DNA of 64,000 nucleotides from Mesorhizobium sp. 131-2-1 (GTDB taxonomy: Bacteria; Pseudomonadota; Alphaproteobacteria; Rhizobiales; Rhizobiaceae). The stretch is from NCBI RefSeq assembly GCF_016756535.1, contig NZ_AP023247.1:2976501-3040500 (forward strand), read 5' to 3'. A model generated the notes under the pieces. That model made no database searches. It had not been told where the DNA came from and saw only the letters and a list, made by a program, of their open reading frames with translations. This document shows positions 25,192-33,349 of this stretch, one piece after another. Position 1 is the first letter of the stretch, and every line of letters begins with the position of its first letter. The translations under genes and the position numbers were made by a program.

Positions 25192-27318
25192 ATGGTCGAC
25201 GACAACGAACTCGAGAGGCTGCGCAACATCATGGCACCGGCACCGGACGCCGAGGCGAAGGCGCGTGCTATCGCCGCCGCCATGCAGGCCTTCGACGAAG
25301 AGGAAAAAATCTCCGTCGCCGCCCAAGGATCGGCCAGTGGGCTTCGTCTCACAGAGCGAGCACAAAAGCTCTGGAGAGAGATCATGCAAAAGAAACTGAT
25401 CGCCACGCCGGCCATTGCCGGGCTCGTCGCCCTGCCGATCGCCGGATACGCCACCTTGCAGATGTTGAGGGAACCGCCGCCGCGGATTGCCGGCGACGAG
25501 AAGATTACCGAGACGCTGGCCGACAAGCCTGCGACGAATGGGCCAGCGGCGAAAGGGCCGGCGACAAACGAGCTAGCGACGCTGAAGCCGATTGCCGAGG
25601 CCGACAAGCAGAAGAAGGATACCGACAACGAGAGCCGCGACGCCACGGAAGCGCTCGTTGCGCCGGCATCGCCGCCGAAGTCCGAAGCCGGCGGCCTCGC
25701 GAAGCAGGATGCGCTTCAGCGCTCCGAGCCGGCGCCTGCGCCGACGGCCAGCGGCGAGGTCGCGCTCAATGGCGCCGCGGCCCCCGTGGACGCCGCGCGC
25801 GCCGGCCGTGTGCCCGGCACCGCCGCCGAATCCAAGCTGATGGCGCAGCCTTCGACCCTGCCGGCTGACCAGATGCTGCCGCAGGAGGAAAACCGCGACC
25901 GCGTCGAGGATTTCAAGACCAATCCGGTGCACGCCGCGCTCGAGGATCCGGTTTCGACCTTCTCGATCGACGTCGACACTGCTTCCTATTCCTTCGTGCA
26001 GCGCTCGCTGAAGGAAGGCTACCTGCCGCAGGCCGATACGGTCCGCGTCGAGGAGATGATCAACTACTTCCCCTATGACTGGAAGGGTCCAGATGCGGCC
26101 TCGACGCCGTTCAACTCGACCGTCAGCGTCATGCCGACGCCGTGGAACGAGCACACCAAGCTGATGCACGTCGCCATCAAGGGTTTTGACGTCAAGCCGA
26201 CCGAGCAGCCGAAGGCCAACCTGGTCTTCCTGATCGACGTGTCGGGTTCGATGAACGAACAGGACAAGCTGCCGCTGCTGCAGTCGGCTTTCCGCCTGCT
26301 GGTCAGCAAGCTGAAGCCCGACGACATCGTCTCGATCGTCACCTATGCAGGCGACGCCGGCACGGTGCTGATGCCGACCAAGGTCGCCGAGAAGGACAAG
26401 ATCCTGTCGGCCATCGATCACCTGCAGCCTGGCGGCTCGACGGCGGGCGAGGCGGGCATCCGGGAAGCTTACAAGCTTGCCCAGCAATCCTTCGTCAAGG
26501 ATGGCGTCAACCGTGTGATGCTGGCCACAGACGGCGACTTCAATGTCGGCCAGACAGATGACGACGACCTGAAGCGGTTGATCGAGCAGGAGCGCAAGAC
26601 CGGCGTCTTCCTGTCGGTGTTCGGCTTCGGGCGCGGCAATCTGAACGACCAGATGATGCAGACCATCGCCCAGAACGGTAACGGCACCGCCGCCTATATC
26701 GACACGCTCGCCGAGGCCGAGAAGGTCCTGGTCGAGGACGCCTCCTCGACGTTGTTCACCATCGCCAAGGACGTCAAGATCCAGGTCGAGTTCAACCCGA
26801 ACAAGGTCTCGGAATACCGGCTGATCGGCTATGAGACCCGCGCGCTCAACCGCGAGGATTTCAACAACGACCGCGTCGATGCCGGCGATATCGGTTCCGG
26901 CCATTCGGTGACGGCGATCTATGAGATCACGCCGAAGGGCAGCGGCGGAGAGCAGATCGACCCGCTGCGCTACGGCCAGGCGACAGTCAACAATGGCGGC
27001 GTCGCCAATGCCGACGAATATGCCTTCGTCAAGATCCGCTACAAGTTGCCCAACGAGGACACCTCGAAGCTGATCACCACGCCGGTGACGTCGGCCAACG
27101 AGGTCGAGTCCTTCGACCAGGCGGGCACCGACCAGCGCTTCTCCGTCGCGGTCGCGGCCTTCGGCCAGAAGCTGCGCGACGAGGATGCGACCGCGAAGTT
27201 CGGCTACGACAAGATCATGGAGATTGCCACCGCCGCCCGAGGAGCCGATCCGTTTGGCTACAGGTCGGAATTCCTGTCGCTTGTGCGCCTTGCCTCGGCG
27301 CTGGGCGGTAACCGGTAG
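25192..27318 (+). CDS. Membrane-anchored vWA domain protein, YfbK-like
   Basis: The 708-residue protein has a short cytoplasmic N-terminal part and a single membrane segment (about 68-88). A long Ala/Pro/Lys-rich linker runs to ~240. The YfbK/VWA N-terminal domain (FSIDVDTASYSFVQRSL) precedes a von Willebrand A domain with a complete MIDAS (DVSGSMN, Asp349). A C-terminal DUF3520-type domain completes it. ATG 25192 has GGGGA at a good distance; GTG 25186 overlaps the sigma-factor stop. The cytoplasmic N terminus is in place to touch the co-transcribed sigma factor. Confidence 0.8.
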   Translation: MVDDNELERLRNIMAPAPDAEAKARAIAAAMQAFDEEEKISVAAQGSASGLRLTERAQKLWREIMQKKLIATPAIAGLVALPIAGYATLQMLREPPPRIAGDEKITETLADKPATNGPAAKGPATNELATLKPIAEADKQKKDTDNESRDATEALVAPASPPKSEAGGLAKQDALQRSEPAPAPTASGEVALNGAAAPVDAARAGRVPGTAAESKLMAQPSTLPADQMLPQEENRDRVEDFKTNPVHAALEDPVSTFSIDVDTASYSFVQRSLKEGYLPQADTVRVEEMINYFPYDWKGPDAASTPFNSTVSVMPTPWNEHTKLMHVAIKGFDVKPTEQPKANLVFLIDVSGSMNEQDKLPLLQSAFRLLVSKLKPDDIVSIVTYAGDAGTVLMPTKVAEKDKILSAIDHLQPGGSTAGEAGIREAYKLAQQSFVKDGVNRVMLATDGDFNVGQTDDDDLKRLIEQERKTGVFLSVFGFGRGNLNDQMMQTIAQNGNGTAAYIDTLAEAEKVLVEDASSTLFTIAKDVKIQVEFNPNKVSEYRLIGYETRALNREDFNNDRVDAGDIGSGHSVTAIYEITPKGSGGEQIDPLRYGQATVNNGGVANADEYAFVKIRYKLPNEDTSKLITTPVTSANEVESFDQAGTDQRFSVAVAAFGQKLRDEDATAKFGYDKIMEIATAARGADPFGYRSEFLSLVRLASALGGNR

Positions 27319-27391
27319 TGGCAATAACGGCCGGTTCCTTTCAGACGGGGATCGTTCTGATACGGGGAACCGGCCTACGGGCGGGTGAGGC

Positions 27392-27425
27392 AGGCCGGCG
27401 AGGGAAACCTTGCCGGCCTTTTTTC
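27392..27425 (+). terminator. Rho-independent terminator
   Basis: AGGCCGGC (27392-27399) and GCCGGCCT (27412-27419) form an 8-bp stem followed by a run of T. It ends the sigma-factor/vWA operon. Confidence 0.85.
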
Positions 27426-27440
27426 GGATCTGTCGATAAT

Positions 27441-27472
27441 CAGGTGAGGCCGGCCTGACCTGAATCTCAACA
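27441..27472. repeat. Short form of a dispersed palindromic repeat
   Basis: AGGTGAGGCC followed directly by GGCCTGACCT is a palindrome with one mismatch, then TGAATCTCAACA. Both ends match the outer ends of the longer element at 53990-54116, as if the middle had been lost. Confidence 0.6.
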
Positions 27473-27574
27473 GATCCTGTATCTGGCCTCCGTTTTCGGC
27501 AGATCGTTAAATTGCGTGGTTTTTCTGGAATATGATCGAAATCCCCTCTTGTTACGAAAAGCTAATACACAGGC

Positions 27575-27877
27575 TTGTGGGGGCCAAAATTGCAGATCAG
27601 GTACATCGCGAATTCGACGCCGGCGGCAAGGGACGCGCAGGCGCCGGGTGCGACCGCTTCACCGATGCCATCGGCGGAAGCCCGGCGGATCAAGAGTGAT
27701 GTCGATGCCGCCCGCACCACCGCGATGTCGGCCCTCAACAACGACCGCTTCCGCGTCATGCTGGAGCAGATCAGCGATCCCGGCGCATCGGGCGCATTGG
27801 TGACGATGGGCAGCGACGCCGGCAGCACCACCGACATCAAGACAGCGCTCTCGCGCTACGCCGAAAACAGCGAATAG
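27575..27877 (+). CDS. Hypothetical protein of about 95-100 residues
   Basis: The frame opens at TTG 27575 (100 residues), with TTG 27590 and ATG 27668 as other possible starts. The product is Ala/Ser-rich with an acidic C-terminal half (NNDRFRVMLEQISDPGASGAL). It has no signal peptide or membrane segment. I do not recognise it. It converges with the homocysteine methyltransferase gene. Codon use looks genuine, but the start is unsure. Confidence 0.4.
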   Translation: MWGPKLQIRYIANSTPAARDAQAPGATASPMPSAEARRIKSDVDAARTTAMSALNNDRFRVMLEQISDPGASGALVTMGSDAGSTTDIKTALSRYAENSE

Positions 27878-27895
27878 CCGAAACGGCCGGTCGGT

Positions 27896-28912
27896 TCAGG
27901 CCCGCCCGCGACGGCGTTCGCGGCGGGCTTCGCTGGTCTCGGCGGTGTTGGGCGTCGCCACCTTGTTGCGCATCGGACCGATGCGCTCGACGATCGTCTC
28001 GATAGTCGGGCGGCTGGATTTGGTGTGGGCGTCGAGCGCATTGCGCATGGCGGCGAGATGCTGGAACGAGGTGCCGCAGCAGCCGCCGACGATCTTTGCG
28101 CCGGCATCGACAGCGAGCCGGACATAGTCGGCCATCAGCTCCGGCGTGCCGGAATAATGGATCTCGGTGCCGCGGAATTCCGGAATGCCGCAATTGCCCT
28201 TGACGATCACAGTCGCCTCCGGCCTGGCCTCGGTCATATCGAGCAGCGAGCCTAGGATGTCGGACGCGCCGACGCCGCAATTGGCGCCGACGCCGAGCGG
28301 GTTCTGGGAGAGCCCGTCGACGACGCCGTGTATGTCCTTCGGCAGCAGCCCCATCATGGTGCGGCCGGCGGTGTCGAAGGAGCCGGTGTAGGTGTAGGGC
28401 AGGCCGACGCGGATCGCGGCTTCCGCCGCGGCGCGGATCTCGTCCGGCGCCGACATGGTCTCGATCCAGGCGACTTCGGCGCCGCCCGCCTTGAGGCCCT
28501 CGATCTGCTCGGCGAAGGCGTCGACAGCCTCGTCATAGGTCATGGCGCCAAGTGGCACCAGCAATTCGCCGGTCGGGCCGACAGATCCGGCGACGATCAC
28601 CTTGCGGCTGGCCTTGTCGGCAACCGCGCGCGCGATCTCGGCGGCGCGCTTGTTCAGCGCGTGCACGCGGTCCTGGGCATGGTGCAGCTTCAGCCGGTGG
28701 CGAGTGCCGCCGAAGGAGTTGGTCAGGATGATGTCGGCGCCGGCGTCGACGAAGTTCTGATGCAGACTGGCGATGGTGTCGGGCGCGGTCTCGTTCAGCA
28801 GCTCCGGCGCCTCGCCGGCTTCCAGACCCATCGCGAACAGATTGGTGCCGGTGGCGCCGTCGGCCAGCAGCACACCCTTTTCGGCCAGCAGCGCGTCGAT
28901 GGGATTGGTCAT
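27896..28912 (-). CDS. Betaine/homocysteine S-methyltransferase-like protein
   Basis: The 338-residue protein is a homocysteine S-methyltransferase barrel with LADGATGTNL near residue 15 and TNSFGGTRHRL near 64. Zinc ligands are Cys in GANCGVG (about 210) and the Cys pair in GGCCGTS (about 280). Alphaproteobacterial members use glycine betaine as methyl donor to homocysteine. It would be the second route for betaine in this window. The C terminus ends in an Arg-rich tail (EARRERRRGRA). A perfect ATATAAAGA palindrome lies upstream, shared with the mtgA-like gene. Confidence 0.82.
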   Translation of the reverse strand: MTNPIDALLAEKGVLLADGATGTNLFAMGLEAGEAPELLNETAPDTIASLHQNFVDAGADIILTNSFGGTRHRLKLHHAQDRVHALNKRAAEIARAVADKASRKVIVAGSVGPTGELLVPLGAMTYDEAVDAFAEQIEGLKAGGAEVAWIETMSAPDEIRAAAEAAIRVGLPYTYTGSFDTAGRTMMGLLPKDIHGVVDGLSQNPLGVGANCGVGASDILGSLLDMTEARPEATVIVKGNCGIPEFRGTEIHYSGTPELMADYVRLAVDAGAKIVGGCCGTSFQHLAAMRNALDAHTKSSRPTIETIVERIGPMRNKVATPNTAETSEARRERRRGRA

Positions 28913-28949
28913 GGGACTACGCCTTCCGGGAGTTCTAACTGAGATAAGG

Positions 28950-28969
28950 ATATAAAGAACTCTTTATAT
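28950..28969 (-). promoter_or_regulatory. Palindromic operator ATATAAAGA-N2-TCTTTATAT, second copy
   Basis: A perfect palindrome with 9-bp arms lies 38 bp above the ATG of the homocysteine methyltransferase-like gene. It differs from the copy at 14207-14228 only in the central dinucleotide (opposite order) and one outer base. Shared control of the two methyl-group genes is the simplest reading. Confidence 0.65.
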
Positions 28970-28999
28970 GACGTCAATCTCAAAGCCGGCGGTCAGCCA

Positions 29000-29842
29000 T
29001 CAAAATCGTACCTCAGCCAGCCTCTGCGCGAAGGCGGCCGCCTCATGCGCATTGATGTCGGCGGCGCGGATCAGATTGTCGAAATGGCTGGTCAAGGTGC
29101 GGATCGGCTGCGTGGCGTTCAGCACCAGATACATGTCGCCGACATAGATGGCGGCGCGGTAGGGCCCGAAGATGGTGTAGGGGATCGAGTAACGCATGCG
29201 CCCGTCATAGAGATACAGGCGGAAGGTCGGATAGAGATCGTCGAGCAGCGTCGCCATATGCAGAAGCTGCTTGCGGCGGTCGGCCTCGGGGAAGCGGTCC
29301 CAGACGCCCAGGCCGCGCGCGAAGATCTCCAGCGTGTGGCGTGGCATGCAGACTTCCATGTCGGTCTCCGGGCGCCTGGTATAGTCGATGCGGTACTGCG
29401 TCTCGCCCGCCTGCGCCTCGCGGCTCTTGTTGGTGATGCCGGCTTCGTATTCGACCAGCGCCTCGGTGCGCAGCAGGTCCGGGATGCCGGCCGGCACGTA
29501 GCGGATTTTCGTTCCCGCTGCCTCCGAGTGCCATTTGGCGAGCAGCGTGCGGTCGAAGCCGTCGGGCGCCTCCTCGATCTCCAGGCTCTCGCGGATTTCG
29601 CCGGTGACGCCTTCGTCATGGCTCAGGCCCAGCAACCAGTCGAGCGACACCTTGAACTCGGCGGCGATGTTGAGCAGCGTCTCGGCGCGCGGCAGGCGGG
29701 TCGATGTCCCGGAGAGCAATTGCGACAGCGCCGAGCGGTCGATGCCGACCGCCGTCGCGAAGGCTGACTGGTTCAGGTCGGAGCGTGTCAAGAGCAATTT
29801 CAGGCGTTCGCGGAAGAGGGTCGAGAGATCACGCTTGTCCAT
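29000..29842 (-). CDS. XRE family transcriptional regulator
   Basis: The 280-residue protein has an N-terminal Cro/CI helix-turn-helix (about 8-70, with QSAFATAVGIDRSALSQLLSG). A ~200-residue C-terminal domain of unknown type follows, rich in aromatic residues. ATG 29842 has AAGGA nine bases upstream; ATG 29851 is too close to that site. It is divergent from a desaturase gene with two inverted repeats between, so it may regulate lipid desaturation and itself. This target is inference. Confidence 0.75.
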   Translation of the reverse strand: MDKRDLSTLFRERLKLLLTRSDLNQSAFATAVGIDRSALSQLLSGTSTRLPRAETLLNIAAEFKVSLDWLLGLSHDEGVTGEIRESLEIEEAPDGFDRTLLAKWHSEAAGTKIRYVPAGIPDLLRTEALVEYEAGITNKSREAQAGETQYRIDYTRRPETDMEVCMPRHTLEIFARGLGVWDRFPEADRRKQLLHMATLLDDLYPTFRLYLYDGRMRYSIPYTIFGPYRAAIYVGDMYLVLNATQPIRTLTSHFDNLIRAADINAHEAAAFAQRLAEVRF

Positions 29843-29957
29843 TGGCGCCATTCCTTGCTTGGGAGGAAAAATTTGCTCTGAGGCGGTCGAAGTCGCGTCC
29901 CAGGCGTAAATGAATCCCTAAGCCTGTTTACAATGTATAACATATGCGGCTGAAAAT

Positions 29958-29981
29958 GCGCACTCGCAACAGTTTGTGCGC
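29958..29981. promoter_or_regulatory. Inverted repeat between XRE regulator and desaturase
   Basis: GCGCAC (29958-29963) and GTGCGC (29976-29981) are 6-bp arms with a 12-bp spacer, 116 bp from the regulator start. It is a candidate operator. Confidence 0.35.
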
Positions 29982-30007
29982 TTTGTCGCGTTGCGGCAAC
30001 GGCAGGC

Positions 30008-30029
30008 TCCTGACACAATGCTGTCAGGA
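30008..30029 (+). promoter_or_regulatory. Inverted repeat in the desaturase leader
   Basis: TCCTGACA and TGTCAGGA are perfect 8-bp arms with a 6-bp spacer, 43 bp before the desaturase ATG. It could be an operator or an mRNA leader hairpin. Confidence 0.4.
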
Positions 30030-30071
30030 ATCAAAGTGGTTCCGGCGACTGGAAGGGCAGTAGTCGATCGC

Positions 30072-31082
30072 ATGGCAAGCATGACTAAGAAACACAGCAG
30101 TGCAGCGGCAATCGAATGGCCGACGGTGTTCCTCGCACTTTTCTGCTACGGCACATGGCTCGCCACCGGCTTCCTTCTCTGGCCATCCTATCCGCTTCTG
30201 GCGCTTGGCGTCCTGGCCCTGACCGCCGCGCTGCAATCCTCGCTGATGCACGAAGTTCTGCACGGGCATCCGACCCGCAATGCGCGGATCAATGAAGCCT
30301 TCGTCTTCCTGCCGATCGGCATGGTGTGGCCGTTCCGCCGCTTCAAGACAATCCATCTTCGCCACCATGCCGACGAGCGGCTGACCGATCCGCTGGACGA
30401 TCCGGAGAGCTACTACCAGGCGCTCTGGATGCATGAGGAATTGCCGCCGGCGATGAAATTCCTGCTGAAGATCAACAACACGATGGTCGGCCGGCTCATT
30501 CTCGGTCCGTGGCTGTCGTCGATCGGCTTCTTCATTGACGACGCCAAGCAGATTGCTGCCGGCGACAAGACGATCCGCAAGGCATGGCTGCTGCATGCCG
30601 TCGGCCTTGCCGTGGTGGTGGCCATCGTGACGTTCGGCTTCGGCATTCCGCTCTGGCTCTACATCCTGGTGCCGGTCTGGCTCGGCCAGTCGATGATCTC
30701 GATCCGCACCTATGCCGAGCATCAGTGGTCGGAGCATCCGGAAGGACGCACGGTGATTGTCGAGCGCTCGCCGCTGTCCTTCCTGTTCCTCAACAACAAC
30801 CTGCATTTCGTCCATCACAAGAGCCCGACCGTGGCCTGGTACAGGTTGCCGAAGCTGTTCCGCGACCGTCGCGACGAATGGCTGCGGATGAACAATGGCT
30901 ATACCTATCCGAACTATTTCGCGTTGCTGAAGGCGCATGCCTTCAAGGCGAAGGAGCCGATCGTCCATCCGGTGCTGCGGCGCGCGCCGGAGCCGGGCCG
31001 GGCGTTCAAACCGAGGGTTCGGGCGCGCAACGTGAATGGGCTGGGCAGCGCGCCGGTTCCGGCCGAGCCGCCGAAGGAATGA
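30072..31082 (+). CDS. Membrane fatty acid desaturase family protein
   Basis: The protein is 336 residues from ATG 30072 (ATG 30081 is an alternative). It has the three His boxes of the membrane di-iron family: HEVLHGH (about 59), HLRHH (about 96) and HFVHH (about 251). Four or more hydrophobic segments lie between them. The family also includes hydroxylases, so desaturation is the likely but not the only reaction. A Pro/Arg-rich tail follows residue ~295. It is divergent from an XRE regulator that probably controls it. Confidence 0.8.
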   Translation: MASMTKKHSSAAAIEWPTVFLALFCYGTWLATGFLLWPSYPLLALGVLALTAALQSSLMHEVLHGHPTRNARINEAFVFLPIGMVWPFRRFKTIHLRHHADERLTDPLDDPESYYQALWMHEELPPAMKFLLKINNTMVGRLILGPWLSSIGFFIDDAKQIAAGDKTIRKAWLLHAVGLAVVVAIVTFGFGIPLWLYILVPVWLGQSMISIRTYAEHQWSEHPEGRTVIVERSPLSFLFLNNNLHFVHHKSPTVAWYRLPKLFRDRRDEWLRMNNGYTYPNYFALLKAHAFKAKEPIVHPVLRRAPEPGRAFKPRVRARNVNGLGSAPVPAEPPKE

Positions 31083-31174
31083 TCCCGGCATAGCCGCCCT
31101 GGCGGCATTCCACACGGCGGGCGGCTCGCGCCCGTGGTCTTGTCAGCTTTCCAAAACAGCGGTCAAATCCAGGC

Positions 31175-31975
31175 ATGAGCGAATTCGTTGCGGCCTTGCC
31201 GATGTATGACTGGCCCGAGGCCAGGGGTGAGGTCGATGCGCAATGGGCACGGTTGCGCCAAGCCATCAGGCAAAAGGGCATCGATGCGCCTGAGCTGCTT
31301 GCGCGCGCCAACGGCGACCTGCCGCCGGTGCCCGGCGGCATTCGCGACGGTGCCGGCAAGGTCGTCGCGCCCGATCCTGCGACGCTGCCGGCGGACGAAC
31401 TCGATTTCCATGGGCTCTGGTTGCATCCGGCGCTGCTGTTCGGTCAGACCTGCTGGGGGCCGATGGAGCTTGGCCTCGCAAGCCATGTCCAGGTGATCGG
31501 CCAGCCCAGCTACGATGCCGTCGAGGGCGGGCAGGGCGAACTCTATTCCAGCGCCATCGTCATGCGGGCGGACGGCGGATCGTCCGTCGCGTCGCCGGCC
31601 GACGGCAACGCCTCGATCCCGCTCGATCTCATCCGCGGCAAGCGCTTCGCCTTCAACGATCCGGATTCCATGTCGGGCCTGCTCGGGCTGACGCGCGACC
31701 TGGAGGCGACGGGCGAAAGCCTGGACATTTTTGCTTCGCAGATCCAGAGCGGCGGGCATCGCTCCTCGATCGTCGCCGTTGCCGAGGGCAGGGCCGATGT
31801 CGCGGCGATCGACTGCGAAAGCTGGGCGCTGGCCAAACGCTTCGAGCCTGCGGCACGGCGCGTGAAGGTCGTCGGCTGGACCAGGCGGCGCAAAGGCCTG
31901 CCGTTCATCACCGCGCGCGCCACACCGCAGAAAACGGTGGCGGCGCTGCGCGAAGCGATCGCCAGCCTCGGATAG
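31175..31975 (+). CDS. PhnD-like substrate-binding domain protein without signal peptide
   Basis: The 266-residue protein has the PhnD/phosphate-phosphonate binding-protein fold. It starts VAALPMYDWPEA and has LWLHPALLFGQTCWGPM, GKRFAFNDPDSMSG and GHRSSIVAVAEGRADVAAIDCESW segments typical of that family. No signal peptide precedes it and no ABC transporter genes are adjacent. It may therefore be cytoplasmic or depend on another export route. It converges with the DddP-like gene 2 bp away. Its ligand is unknown. Confidence 0.7.
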   Translation: MSEFVAALPMYDWPEARGEVDAQWARLRQAIRQKGIDAPELLARANGDLPPVPGGIRDGAGKVVAPDPATLPADELDFHGLWLHPALLFGQTCWGPMELGLASHVQVIGQPSYDAVEGGQGELYSSAIVMRADGGSSVASPADGNASIPLDLIRGKRFAFNDPDSMSGLLGLTRDLEATGESLDIFASQIQSGGHRSSIVAVAEGRADVAAIDCESWALAKRFEPAARRVKVVGWTRRRKGLPFITARATPQKTVAALREAIASLG

Positions 31976-31977
31976 GC

Positions 31978-33330
31978 TCAGCCCAGCAAGCGCTCGTCGA
32001 GCGGATAGCTCGAAAGCTGCTGGTTGCCGGTCTCGGTGATCAGGATCTGCTCCTCGATCTTGACGCCCTCGCGTCCGCCCAGGCGGCCGATATAGCTTTC
32101 GACGCACAGCACCATGCCGGGTTCGAGCACGCCGTGCGGCGTATCCTCGGTCCAGTCGCTGGCATGCGGCAGCGTTGGATATTCGTCCGCCAGCCCGACG
32201 CCGTGGAAGAGCACGCCGTAGCGGGTCGGGAAACAGTCGCCGGGCGGCACCGCTGCACGCTCGACAAGCTCGCGGAAGGAAATGCCCGGCCGCATCAGCT
32301 CGGTGTTGTGGGCGATCTGGTCGGCGGCGATGCGGAACAGATCGCGCTGCTCGTTCGACGGTTTTCCATCGCCGCAGAGCCAGGTGCGCGAGAGGTCGGC
32401 ACAGAAGCCATACGGGCCGATCAGGTCGGTGTCGAAAGCGACGAGATCGCCGTCCTCGATAACGCGCGACGAGCATTCCTGGAACCATGGATTGGTACGT
32501 GGACCCGAAGACAGGAGCCGGGTCTCGATCCATTCGCCACCGCGAGCGATGTTGCCGCGATGCAGTTCCGCCCACAGTTCGTTCTCGGAAATGCCTGGCT
32601 TCAGCGCCTGTTCCATCTCACCCATCGCCGCCTCGCAGGCGACGATGGCGCGGCGCATGGCGAGGATTTCGTCAGGCGACTTGATCAGCCGTGCGCTCTC
32701 CATCACCGCCTCGCCATTGCCGATGCTGACGCCGAGACGGGCGAGCTCTTCGACACCTTCCGGATTGATGTGGTCGACGGCGATGCGGCGGTTGCCGCCG
32801 CCGTGTTCGGCCACGAGATCGGCGATGCCGGCGGCCCAGCGACGGACTTTCAGCGGCGTCAGCTCGCCGCTGTAGAGATACATCCACGACACGGCCGGCC
32901 GCACCTCGTCGACGACGCCGGAATTATCGGACAGGTGCTCGCAGGAGAAATAGTCGAACAGCACCACCGGTCCCTCGGTGGCGACGAAGCAGTGGCGGGT
33001 CGGATTGTGCGCGACCCAGAGCTGCATGTTGGTCGAGTCGGTCGCGTAGCGGATGTTGACGGGGTCGTAGAGCAGCGCGCCGGCATAATCGCGCCGCTTC
33101 AACTCGGCGCGGATTCTGTCGAGCCGATATTTGCGCATGGCCGCAAGATCGGGAGCGGCGATGCCGGCCGCCTGCCACTCGGCCTCGGCCAGCGCGCCGT
33201 AACCCAGCACATGCTGGTTGAGCGAGGCGGCCTTCTGGCGGGAGACCTCGCGCAGCGCCTCGACGGAGCCGGCCGCATCCGGTTCGAACGGCATGATCTT
33301 GCGATGGCGGCCGAAGCGTTGCGTCTCCAT
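31978..33330 (-). CDS. M24 metalloenzyme, DddP-like (candidate DMSP lyase)
   Basis: The 450-residue protein has the M24 pita-bread fold. Metal ligands are Asp300 and Asp302 (FDTD), Asp312 (CADLSRTW), His376 (LFHGVGL), Glu411 (CVES) and Glu426/427. Compared with the roseobacter DddP ligands as I remember them (Asp295, Asp297, Asp307, His371, Glu406, Glu421), every one is offset by +5. The catalytic Asp (382 here) and a substrate Tyr (371) are also in place. YATDSTNMQLW (95-105) and GGEWIETRLL (264-273) are also DddP-like. DddP cleaves DMSP to DMS and acrylate. Generic M24 creatinase or Xaa-Pro peptidase activity remains possible. Confidence 0.65.
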   Translation of the reverse strand: METQRFGRHRKIMPFEPDAAGSVEALREVSRQKAASLNQHVLGYGALAEAEWQAAGIAAPDLAAMRKYRLDRIRAELKRRDYAGALLYDPVNIRYATDSTNMQLWVAHNPTRHCFVATEGPVVLFDYFSCEHLSDNSGVVDEVRPAVSWMYLYSGELTPLKVRRWAAGIADLVAEHGGGNRRIAVDHINPEGVEELARLGVSIGNGEAVMESARLIKSPDEILAMRRAIVACEAAMGEMEQALKPGISENELWAELHRGNIARGGEWIETRLLSSGPRTNPWFQECSSRVIEDGDLVAFDTDLIGPYGFCADLSRTWLCGDGKPSNEQRDLFRIAADQIAHNTELMRPGISFRELVERAAVPPGDCFPTRYGVLFHGVGLADEYPTLPHASDWTEDTPHGVLEPGMVLCVESYIGRLGGREGVKIEEQILITETGNQQLSSYPLDERLLG

Positions 33331-33349
33331 GCGGGCTCCCCTGGGGCTG

